From assembly GCF_043641665.1 (NCBI RefSeq), contig NC_092203.1, positions 1,364,001 through 1,428,000 of the forward strand: 64,000 bases of DNA, written 5' to 3'. Below are positions 12,701-25,332 of the stretch, piece by piece. This stretch comes from Enoplosus armatus (lineage: Eukaryota > Chordata > Actinopteri > Centrarchiformes > Enoplosidae). Position numbers and translations under genes: made by a program. Position 1 is the first letter of the stretch. Each line of letters opens with the position of its first letter. The notes under the pieces were generated by a model. It was not told where the DNA came from. It made no database searches and was given only the letters and a program-made list of their open reading frames with translations.

Positions 12701-14627
12701 TCTAATGAACACAATGCTGCTCATTCATGCGGGGGGGCACCTTGGTCTGGTCTGTTTGTTGTCCCAGGCTAAATATTGTCCGTATGAATCGAAATGTGTT
12801 GAGAGTATATATATTTGAGCACCCACCGACAAAAAACAGCCCCCCCGGCCCACAGCATAAGGGTCAGGGTGTGAGCCCAGCAGGAGCAACCCCTGCCTCT
12901 TGCTTCATAGAGAGAATTTTAAAAAAGAAAAAAAAACACACACACACAACCTGCCCTCTCCTCCGCCTCATGGCCCACATCGGTTCTGCTTCTTCTCATT
13001 TTTTCCCTCTCAAGTATTTAACGCGCACACCATCTTATCATATTGCATCACATCAACCCCTTCCTGCACTCACGCCCTATATGCACACAGGCTCTGTTAC
13101 GGCAAAGTGTGCCCCCCCCGCCCCCCCCCCCTTCATACTCACATCCAGCGCCTCCTGCAGCTCCTCCGCTCCTCCCTGGAGGCTTTCCGTCTCGTCCAGT
13201 TTCTGCTCCAGCTGGTCCAGGAAGGCGTTCTCCTGCTCCAGGTAGGAGAGCAACTCGCACCAACACGCCCATACCTCCTGCAAAACACACACACACACAC
13301 ACACAAATAATCAGGAGGCACAGAAAGAGACAGAGATCGAAAGGATTAGTAAATGGATTGATTAAAAAATAAATAAAGAGTGATGATGCAGCCTAATGAT
13401 TCTGGCAGACAAATAGTGAAATACGTCAGCCGTAAAGTCGAATTATCAGGAATACCAAGACGCAGAGGTAATTAATACTCAGGAACATGAGGCAGAGAGG
13501 AGAGTGGGGAGATGGAGAGGAGACTCGCATGGAGGGGGGGGGGGGGGGGGGGGGCAGAGGGGGGGAGGGAAGGAGGAAGGAGGTGAGGAAAGACAAGGAC
13601 AGGTGGCGGCAGACGACTACAGACGCCGTCTCAACTTTCTCGCGGCGTTGCTTCATATTCACCGGCATCTGCTCGACATCAACGTGTTTGATGGGTCTGT
13701 TTCCATCTGCCAATTAGCAACAGTTGGCCGCAGTGATTGAACTGGCTTCCTAAAAATGTAAAACGAAGCTAATGGGGGTGGGGTGTGGGGGGGTCTTCTG
13801 AGCAGATTTCACACTTTACAAGGACACAAAAAACAAACAATACTAAAAAAGTGCACGGCAATATTGGCTGATGTTGGTGGCAGCATGTAAGTTTATAGCA
13901 TCAACAAGTGGACTACTATACTATTTTTTTGGTAGACCCCCACCTAAAATCGAAACACTTTCTGTCTTACAACAGGTAGTCCTCAGTTTTACAATATTTG
14001 CACTCGTGACGTGGTTGAACACAGCAACAAAAAAATGGTCGACAGGTGTTAATACGGAAAACACATTTTATGGTTGCCTGATTGCACAGAGAAGGCCGGT
14101 CATTACGCATGAAACACGAAACCAAAGAGCATCCAAAAAGCACATTTAGGGCGTTGTAGTGTTTGAGGACTTCAGCACCGAAACCTTTGGAATAGCCCGT
14201 CCACCTCCAATCCAACTGGCCTTCGGTTGCTTTTAATATTTGAGTATTTTCTAAGCTTTTATTTTTTTATGAAATGATCTTGCAAGCTTTTATTCCGTTG
14301 CTGTTTCACACTTGTGCACATATTTCAGAGTCAGTTCGCCCCAAATGATTAAACATTTAGCCATGCAGATAGTTTTAGTCTTCAGATATCTGTCTCTGAG
14401 AAGAATGGAACCCCCGACACGCACTCAGCTTGCGTCTCCATCACTCCTCATCCCATAATTCCTCAATAACCCTCCAGATTGAGCGTTAAACATTGAAAAG
14501 GTCTGGCGTTCATGAAAATTGATTTGTTTTTGATAAAGCCGGCAATTTGAAGGTAACATCTAAAATGCAGGACAACAGGTGTTGCTTGGCCAACCTCGCT
14601 TCATCTATAATTTACTGTAAACACCCT

Positions 14628-14665
<38 letters not shown>

Positions 14666-14755
14666 ACAGTCATCTACCCACATGCACAGCAACATGCCCT
14701 CTAGAGATGCCACTGATGTTTGTGACCCAATATGTAAGCATGTTTTTGCCTTGGG

Positions 14756-14792
<37 letters not shown>

Positions 14793-17700
14793 CCACACAC
14801 ACACACCCTCCCTCCTTTCCTCCCCGCCATCTTTTAAGTGCACCTTGTCTTTACCTTCCAAATGATCACACAGAAGACAGGAAACGGGAGACAGATAAAG
14901 TTTCATACCTCCAGAGTTTTGCATTTCCCATCCAGGCGGCTGCACAGGCGCTGGTAGTTGGCCGTCAGCACGTCCAACTCAGACCGCAAGGCATCATGGG
15001 CCGTGGGCGGCGCCTTGGCGATGAAACTGTTCACGCTGTCAGTCAGGAGTTTGACCTTCAGCTCCTTGGAGTGGACCTCCTCCTGGGCCCTCTGATGGAG
15101 AGACGGAGGAAGAGAGACGTGAATTGACGCGAGTTTGCGAGCTAGCTTACAGCTAACGCCTGTGCAGCTGATACAGTGCATTGGCCGCTTGGGGAGTATG
15201 AACACAAACAGTCCACCGGTCGATGCAACTGGGAACTTCAGCCGTTATGGGAAATATTGGGACATTTTAAAAAGTACAATGTTTCTGGTAGAACTGTCGT
15301 AGAGGAAAGTACAGGTGTTTGTTGCAGATACGTGTAGAGGGTGAAGCCAGAAACCTAATTTACTGTTCTCAACTGTTTTGACGCACTTCTGCCAGGCTGC
15401 AATACGCTACAAAAAAGTTCCGGTGTATTTCAACCTGCCGCAGTCCCCATAAATGTGCTCATTGCCCAGTGGCCTCATTTAAGGGGAATATGGCAGGTAG
15501 GTTGAAACATGCCGGAATAATCATTTCTGGTTCTTCCGACACAGTTCTCTTGACTTTCAAGACAGGACGTGCTGCGGGGCATGTGTGTGAATATAAGGCG
15601 AGGTATGAGGGGATTTTGTCGATTGTATTGAAGAATTCAGCGTGATTTTGCTGTTTGGCAAACCGGAGCACAATTTTGGTGTTTGTGTCTCGCCATGGAA
15701 CACTGAGCGAGAAAGCGATAAGATCCAGTCAAAAACAGTTTAACTCTGCTTGTTCCCTGATGTTAATATGTTGTTGCTGAAGATCTACACCTCCAACACC
15801 TGAAAGCAAGCCGGTGTCCGCGTAAAAACGGCGGCTGAAAAAAACTGGAATGACACTGGAATTGCGTGAAAAGGACCTGGAGTTCAGTCGACGTGGCTCG
15901 CGAGCGCATTAACGAGCCGTATCAATAAAAGTCTTAAAAAGCGAGAGGAAAGAGGGGCAGATGGCAAAAGATAAGGAGCAAAAGAAGGAAGGGAGACAGA
16001 AAGAGAGGGCTTGATGGTTGGACGGATGGGTGCACGGGGGAAAAAAAAAAAAAAATGAATCAATGTATCTTCTGTTGACAAAGCCACCGGGTGTGAAGAG
16101 ACAGAGAGAAAGAGAGAGACGGAGTGAGAAAGTAAGCCGAGGAATCAATGAATGAAGGAGTGTTGCTAATACTTTCCCAAACGAGGGAGGGAGGAGAGCA
16201 GTACAGAGGGGGCGGGGAGGGGGGATTAAGAGAATAAACGAGAGAACAGATTCACGAAAGGAGTTTCCTTTAAGCTCGGAGCAGAAAGGGGGAGTAGAGG
16301 AGAGGAAGAGGAGGTGAAAGGAGGGGGGGGGGGGGGGGGGGATTAGCGAGAGCAAGCAGAGTGAAATCAATTTTTAATTTAGTAAAGTCAAGTAAACTTT
16401 TTTTTTTTCTTCTTTTCGAGGGGACTGCTACTGCCAAGGCTTATGGGTATATCACGAGGCAAAACGGTGTCATACATTTACATCACAAATGCGCCGCATT
16501 AAAGTTGTGAAAGCTCCAAAAATAATTTAAAAAATAAGGTACGGCGGTGAATAGGAGAATCGATGCGGTTTGATACAAACTTGAGGAACGGAGGGAATGA
16601 GAGCGAAAAAAAAAAAAAAGGGACACAAAGCTGTGAGCGAGGAGCAGAAGATAAAGAGAGAGAGAGAGAGAGAGCTGGTTTTGAACTTCAACAAAGAAAT
16701 GAGAGGCCAGCAGACGGGGGCGTTATCGACCTGGAATTAACCGGGATCACAACAGGGCGACGGAGAAAAAGAGGAAGAACAGCGGCAGTCGGTCAGATCT
16801 GGGCCTCCACTGTGAATATAGAGAGGACCAAGATCATGATTATCGGGGGGGGGCAGATGTCAGGGAAATCCAAAGAGGGCTCTACTGACACCGAATGAAC
16901 ACATAACCCTACAGGATTAGAACTAAAACTTGAGATGGTGAGGGGTGTCAACCACTTTGGTTTGGTCCAGACTTAAATATCTCAACAACTGCGATAAGGA
17001 GAGTCATGAAATGAATACCTAGGGACTTTGGTGACACCCGGACCTTTCTTCTCACGCCATCATCAAGTCCTCAAGTCAAGTTTCGGACTGGACTTCGTGG
17101 TAAACGGACTCCACTTGTGTTACAGTTTGGTCTCATTCACTTCGTACTAGCAAATGTTAGCGCGCTATTACGCTAAAATAACACAGTGAACACGGTAACC
17201 ATTGCACCTCTTAAACGGCGACATGCTAGGTGATGTTAGCATTTGGCTCACAGAGCCGTCAGCATGGCTGTAGGCTCTAATCTTGTCATTTTATCCACGA
17301 TTTCATCCATTTTCCTCCATGCTTCCCACCATTACGTTTACATTAAAGAGATTTTGAATGATAGTCGCTTTGTCAATACTGTACTTACGGTCACGGTCAC
17401 GTGAATAAAGCACATTTTGAGTTGATTTCCGTCTCTGCCTCCAACACACCCTCGGATCCTCCACAACCTTATGTGTCCGGTTTGCACCCACCTTGAGCTC
17501 CTCCACGGCCTTGCGAAGCTCTTCCGGCGTCTTGTATGTGAAGTCTCTCTCCAGGTAGTCTTCCTCGGCCTGATTGATCCACTCCTGCATCTCCTGCATC
17601 TCCTTCCTCAGAGCCATGGTCTTATCAAGGCCGCCCTTCAGAGCGGACTTCTTAGCGTAGGCCTAAGACACACAAGGACACAAGCACTCAAAGTCGAATG

Positions 17701-20645
17701 GGCACATGAAAGCCGGGAAAAGCACCCTCTGGATGAAGGTTGCGCACCTGTTTGCAGACGTTCTCCCACTGGCCGTTGAGTTCGTCCAGTTCTTTCTGGA
17801 TGTGGATGGCAAACGGCGGCTCGGCCTCTTTCTTGAGGTAGAGGCCCACTTCGTTGATGCCGTTGACGCTGGGTTGGATGGTGTGGATGTCGTTCACCAG
17901 AGCCTGGCCAGTCAGAGTGCAGGGCGGAGGTTACACACAGGTGAATTACGACATTTTGGTCTTCATGAGAAGTCTTTGGTTGGGCATTTTTTTCGATTTC
18001 ATTTTCTTTACGAGTGGTGCTCATTTTCAATTTCCTATCCATTTCCTTGAGGGATATTTTATAGGGTCTTGGATATTTTATGAACTTTCAGGGTTATTTT
18101 ATGAATTCTCGGGGGCATTTTTTATCCCAAGAAGATTTTATTTTTATCTACTCTGTGCAAACCATTCTCAACCTTTTATCAACCTGCCCCCCCATTGAGA
18201 AGTGTCGTATTGACAACCTTTCATTTCCTTTTTATTTTTTTTTTAACGAGACAAGGCCATATCAAGCCATAGTTTAAGTCCAGAGTAAAGTCAGTTTGCA
18301 TGGTTTCCTCACCGTGCACTGCTCTAACTGTTTCTCCAGAGCTTCAGAGTCTCCCAGCGCCGGCCATTCCTCATTCAGGAACACGTCCACGTCTGCCATC
18401 CACTTCTTCAAAGTCTTTACGTCATTCTGGTGGAGAGAGACGAGAATGAGTGCGGAGATTAAGTCCACCAGCGAGTATTCCATGGTTGCTAAACCGGACT
18501 CTCAGGCAACATGTGGTGATCCCTCGAAGCAGTCTCACCTCAAACTGCATCAGTTTGGCCATGAGCTCCTGGATTCTCTGGGCGTTGTCTGTCAGAGTGG
18601 TGCCGAGTCGCTTCCAACGCGCCATGACCGCGTCCATCTCGATGCGGTACCTGCGGGAAATTGCAGAAGCTTATTGGCTTGTGACGTGACATACTTCTTT
18701 ACCGGTGCATCACTAATGCAGACTTCCCGTTTAGACCATTTCCTACTGAAAATCAGCGTAAAATATCAGCTGGTTCCAAACTAGCGGGTCACAAGCGTGT
18801 CAGTAAACAAAAGACTTTGAGATGCAGTGACTTCTTTTTAGATAAGTACTATTTGCCATGTCTTACTTCTGGCTGATGTCTGGCGGAGCTTTCTGGAAGA
18901 CCTGCTCCACGGCCGAGGTCAGGTAGTCCACCTCCCCCTGGTGTTCAGCCAGAGCCACCTGCAGGGCCTTGAGGGGCGAGAGAGAGAGAGAGAGAATGAG
19001 AAAGAGAGAGAGAGAGAGAGATATTGTGTGGTTCTGTGCTCATCCAGGAATATTCGGATTTATACATTTGAAATTGTTATCTACGCTTCATATAACTACT
19101 CACAAAACACAACATAATATAATATTTGAACCTGAGTTGTCGGACGACCCCTTAAGAAATTCACATATTGACATGTTAAGGCTGGCCAACAACATTGTCT
19201 CTGACACCAACCATGTCCTGAACAGTGCATTCAAATTGTTGCCATCAATCCGGAGATAGGGGGTTTCCACGATTTAATGAGGCTAGACTGAAACACTCTT
19301 TTGTGCACCAGTCGGAGTTTAATCCAGGATCAAATGCAAATTAAAGGGCCCTGAATATTGTCCTCTGCGACTGAAATGTTTCTTGTCTTCATTTTTAAGC
19401 AACAAATGTACTCGAACCCCACCTCTAAAAAAATACATGTTCGTTTACATTTTGTCCAATCTGCATCGTGTTAAGTCACGCTGCTTTGGCTGCAAGTCGA
19501 TCCTGTATACACTGCACGGACAACAATCACTGGATTACTCCGATACCAGAGGAAAAAAGTCTGAAGTTAGAAGAAGCGCCTTTTTTCATGCAATTTCAAT
19601 TTCAAGGATTTATAGGCATTCGTCCTCGATGGACGTTGGAAAGCGTGACAGTGTGTGTTCGATGTCTTTGTTATTTTATTTGACTGAGTGACGACTCTGA
19701 GAAGAAGTCGGGTGCTGTTTGTATCCGTTTCAGGGCACATTCTCTGAATAATACTGTATATATTTGGCTGCATCTCTTACACACACACACCCTTCCATGC
19801 AGAATCTGTTGAGATCTATTTGTTCAAATATGCATTATGTATTTTTCTATATCAGTGGATACATCATATTTGAGTGTGTGTATGTGAGGTTCTATGAAAA
19901 CACATCATCCACTGGTGACATTCAGGTGTTGTTCAAAAAGAATCATAAAATCATTCTAAATATATTCCATCATTAAATCCAAATGCAATAATATGAAGCA
20001 TCTCTAATCCTAAAATGAATTCATGCACTTTATAGCATATGAACCGCATGTTTACCCGGCCTCATACTCAGGACAGAGTTGCCCGGCGCTCCAAAAATCA
20101 ATCCTCATGCTGGCGTCTCCTTGACACATTTATCAGCAAGTCTCTGTAGTCTCACATCTCCGTCTGATTTATCGAATAACCATCTATCTATGTGAGCCCC
20201 CATGCCTCATGTAAATGCCATGGAGCTGAAATGCTTTGGGCTAAAAGTCATTTGAGCTGTTACATTGCCCAGTATTGAGCGGGGTGAGATGGAGGAGGGG
20301 GAGGGGGGGGTGAGGGCCGGCGAGCATGAGAGGTTGTGAGCCGCCGCAACACTTGGCTGCCGCGTTTAACAGTTTGTAATGGAAGCCCTTTCACACGGTT
20401 TGATTTTGCTTCTCCTGCTGTGCGGGACGGATTACAAAGTGGATAGGTGAGGTGAATTTTAGGTGGGTTGCAGTGGAAGGGTTTTTTTTTTTTTGGATGG
20501 GGGGGGGGGGGGCGTTCACACCAAGGTGGCTCAGAGGCTTAGTTTAGCTTAGTTCAAGCACAGCCCCTGGACAGGACATCCGTCAGTTATTATGGCTTAC
20601 CCACAATCCTTCTGCTGCAACACTGAATCCCAAGCAGGGAGTTTG

Positions 20646-20691
<46 letters not shown>

Positions 20692-21753
20692 CTCCCTCTT
20701 TTCTTTCCTCCTCCTTTCTCTCAATGATTTTCTTCCTGTGACTGACTCAAATGAGTCCCACACACAAGTTTGAGATGAGTGAGCTCCCTCTATTGGATTA
20801 GGGATCCAGATGCAAAGCGTAACAATCCCTGTGACTTATTTGAACCTGACCGCGCTGTCGACGTCGATGGACAGCCTTCCTCCTATAGGGCTGGGGTAAC
20901 ATGATGAGATATATATATATGTATGACACATCAACCCCCCCCCCCCCCCACAGCTCAGTCACATCATTGCTCCAGTGTTCCTCGATCTCTATCTTAATGT
21001 CTAGTTATATAACATCTGATGGTCATATCCAGAATTCATAGAACCATAGTTACATATGTAACTCGTTTCAAAGTCTATACAGGCCGTTAACAGCTCGAGT
21101 TTCACTTGAACCCCCCCCCCCCCCCCCCCCCGGGATTTTTGTTGCAATAAACAATATATGGGGACCAGGATCAATTTATAGTATATTATTATACACTGTC
21201 ATTATTGATCTGATAGTAATGAAAGTTTAACTAGGAGAATGTGATTCTTGAAACTGATGTAACATCCATTGGCTCCAGATTCTTCATTGTGTTTCACATC
21301 CAACTAAATATCGTTGGATTTGGGACTGTTTGTTCGGACAAAAACCAAACATTTGTCGACAGCATCTTGGGCTTTGAGAAGCGAATTGCAGTCCTCAATC
21401 AACGATATATATAGCTCACGCCACCCTACTGCAAAATCACAAATCAATCACAAGATGTAATAACACCAACATTATAGGGAGTGATCGAGTGCTGCTACCA
21501 GGCCATTAATAACTTCGACCAGTAGCTGTGGCTGATATTAATAAGCGTCTCTCTTCAAGCTGTCAAGTTACCTCGACCCATCATGGCTGTTTTTAATATC
21601 TGCTAGAGTTCTGGGTTTGTTTGTTTTTTTTTATTTCGAACAGTGGGTCAGGATTCAAACACACCTGACGGGGAGCGCTCATTATTTCATTGAGCAAAGT
21701 TGACGAGAGAGTGAGGGGTGATGCTGTCATCTGCTTAAGGGAGGGTTTTCCGA

Positions 21754-21793
<40 letters not shown>

Positions 21794-24700
21794 GCGCGCG
21801 TGCCGGCTTAAGTCCTGTCCTGTGTGAGCGATGAGAGAGGGAAACAGATTCCAAACAGTGCTGGAAATGAATGCCGGCTTATCAGTATGCAGAATGAATT
21901 CCTAATTATTATCTACAATCAACTTTAATTAATCTCAGGCTGCAAGGCTTGATCTCCCTGCTACGCTACAAGACCATTATCACACACACACACACACTTT
22001 CCTCTATGGTGTGACCTTGACTTAAGTTGAAGATAAAAAAATCAACACTTCTAAGACAACAACAAAGTAATAAAAAAAAATAAAAGCCCTTGTCGTCTTC
22101 TGACGGGAACTACGGATCAACGTTGACACAATGAAAGAGGACCGTGTGTGTGTGTGTGTGTATTCGCCTCAGTATTGTATACGTACTGACGGTTTTTCGG
22201 AGTTTGTGTGCATCTGTAGGTAGATATTGTGATAAACAGAGACACTGATTTGCTCCACCGGGATTTCGCTCACCCGCCTCTCATAATTGCGGAGTTGTAG
22301 ACAAACACACACCGGCGGGCAGACCAGCTCTGGGCCTGCTCTCTGCATGTTAAGCAGATGCAAGGCGGGTTTCACAAAAACATTGGGTTTGCCGCCGAAT
22401 TCTCGCCGCTCGCTTTTAGGGTTTGTGACGGTGCAGTTTAGTTTCGCTGGTGGAGCTTGACAGTTCACACAGGATACAGGACGGCAAACGAGCTGTTATT
22501 TTATATTGTTGTTATTAACAAAAGGAGAAGATTTAAATGTTCACAAAGCATCTTTCAGTCACACTGCACACAATGCTGTCAGTCACCGCACACACTCTTT
22601 GAACCAGGCGGCCCTGCAGGAGCGAGTGAAGCGCTCCCTGGTGATTTTTTTGGGACAGGGAATGCATAATTCTCTGGTGGTCTGAAGGACACTGCACCTG
22701 CCTTTTGAGTAGGAAGAGTGGTAGCACTACCAAGGGTGGGGGGGGGGGGGCGGGTTGGGGGGGGGGGTACAGGTGTCAACTTGTCAGCTGTCGTTTCTGT
22801 CTTTGTCTCTCTCCCTCTCAGGCGCTTAACTGGTTCAAAGGGAGGCTTTGCAAAGAAATCGAATATCCTCTTTTGTGACATTGCCTTGAACCGCCAGCCT
22901 AGACTGACCCCACTTGCTAGCGTCCCCAGCTGTGAAACACAGCGAGTCTCAAATAATGCCCAGGGGTGCGGTCGCCACGAACGAATGAAGGCCGTCACAG
23001 CCGCCGCTGAATTTTCCGCACGACGGTCCTGCAAATGTCTCACAATGACATCCTGGTTTGGAAATGAAGGCATTCTGCCCACTGCCATGTTAGCAGGCTT
23101 TTAATTTGGATTTGCTGAGTTTGTATCGAGAGCATAATGCGGTAGCAACAATTTAACATTGCAAACGGGAGCAGATGAGAAAACACGGTGGCTATATGAC
23201 CAAATACACTTATCAAACAGAGGGATTTAGAGATAAAGGCCTGGGACCTTTTGCAGTCGGGATAAATAAAGGCCCTGGCCGGTATTTGAGAATTTACATT
23301 TACTGTATGCATGCGTGAATGTGAGGGCGTGTGAGGGGGGTTACGGCACAGAAAAAAAAGAAAAAAAAATCGTTCTAAGAAAGTAAATAAGAATAGGGAT
23401 AGGAGAAATAAATAAATAAAAGAGGGGGGAAAAAAAGATGAATCATCGTAATAACGGGAGGTGGAGGTGAGCTGGGTCTTGCAATTTCCTTTGCCATTAA
23501 CACCTGGTTATGTCTCAAGCAAACTTAGTTGAAAATGACCTCTTCTTTTGAAAAAGGACACTCCATCTGCCTTAATGATTCGTTCAACAGGGATTTTGTG
23601 TGTACAACTGTGATTTGGGGATGTCCCAGTGTATCAGATGCAAGCAATTTACTCACAAGGGTTGTGGGTATGAATCAGACTCTTGGTTAATGGGGCGTGT
23701 CATCTGTTTTCTCTCCCTTCTTTATCCCCTGCCTGCTACCTCAAAGAGCGGCGGAAGCGCATCCTTTGAAAGAGTGCTGCTTTGGCAGTTTGGCGTCGCC
23801 GGTGGCAGTATAACTTTACTGCTCGTAGTAAAAACTGATTACAGTGTTACACAGCCCCACAGGATTGTAGGGCCAGGCCCATTTTGGCATTTTATGGGAA
23901 TTTGTAAACAGACCTGAGCGGCAGTTTTGTCAAGAGCATACACGGTGATACAGAGCAAATCCGCCTATCAGCCGAATCACTGTTGACTCCAAGTGGATAA
24001 TGGGATTACAGTATACCCACCTAACAGCACAATTACCTGTGATTCATACCACATAGTGAGTTGCTACTACACTACACTACACTACACCGCGTGGTCTAAG
24101 CCCTGATAAATGAAGTGATGAGCTAAAATGGCTAAAATGTCTTAACATGTCGAGCTTTTGAAACAACATAAACAAGTTAAAAAGAGTGGCGAAATGTGGT
24201 AAGAGTCACAGTTTAAATGTAAGCACTTTAGCAGTTGAAGTGTCAGTTGAAATGTAGGAGATGATGGCAGTTGAGGATTAACCACTGCAATGATCTCAAA
24301 GTGTAAAAGGCGGTGTGGGGATGAACGCAGTTGACTTGTGCGCTGAAGAACAAGATACAAGAGACGTGTTAAATATCAGTTCAAGTGTAATTACTGGGAG
24401 CAGTGGAACCTGCATTTAAAAAAAAGCACAGAATGAAAGCAGTGGAACTGTAAGTTCAAAAAGCAAACGATGATTGCGATTTGAGGGTTGCATCAAATTT
24501 CAGACGAAGCGGAAGCGCTGAAGGCAGTTCATGTGTGTGCACTGTAAGCGGTTGAAACGCCAGATGGCGTGTAAGCACTGAAAAAGGGTATGAGTATGGT
24601 AACGAGGTTGAAAATATGAAGGTTTTCAGTCCCAGACTCTTTTGTGACATTGCCTTGAACCGCTAGCCTAATTGACCCCACTTGCTGGTGCACTAACTGT

Positions 24701-25298
24701 CAAACACACGGTAGGTAGTGCAACATTGAAAAATTGTGATGGTGTGTGTCGGCTGGTATGTGATGCGGTAAGTGCTGTATTTTTTCAAACAAAAGCAGTC
24801 TCAAATAATGGCCAGGGGGTGTGGATATTCTCATTTGCATGCTGTCTATGTTTCACATCTTTATGCATGCCGAGATGTAAGACTGGTGAGTAATGGTCAT
24901 AAGCGTGCATTCTCTCAGTTGATCCGACTTATTCAGAGAGTGTATAACCACAACATTTGTGAGTCGGAACAAAACTGCTTATAGAAGATCTACAATTTTG
25001 ATGAGTTTCAGCATCAAAAACAGTCATTTCAATAAATGTAATTCATCTGATTAACTTCCTCGCTGCAACACTACTTCCATATAAATACTGAAAGATATAG
25101 AGAGATAAATACACATTACAATACAGTCAATGTCCCATAGTACAGTATATATGTGTTACTATCCTTTCATACCGTGTGACCCCAAAAACATTTATTTGGC
25201 TCTGACAGCACATAACTTTCATAACTTCTGAATGCACGCAAACTCCAGATAAGATATTAAAACAGGAATACATCACTCAACTACAGACCTTAGTGTGG

Positions 25299-25332
<34 letters not shown>

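Larger units (their letters stand above)
18968..25332 (-). other. dmd intron 22
   Basis: The largest intron seen (6.4 kb). A GA array (18978-19020) lies at the exon 23 acceptor and a TG array (about 25301-25330) at the exon 22 donor. Inside are C runs (20649-20690, about 20936-20949 and 21112-21131), a CA/CG array (21756-21800), a duplicated segment (22875-22980 and 24641-24830) and a minus-strand frame with a PCNA-box-like start. No dystrophin exon was found inside. Confidence 0.65.

Noticed and set aside
22579..23088. Full 169-codon minus-strand frame as a gene
   Set aside because: Its upstream third is not recognisable as protein and lies over the duplicated segment; only the part from the internal MSQKR start was considered.
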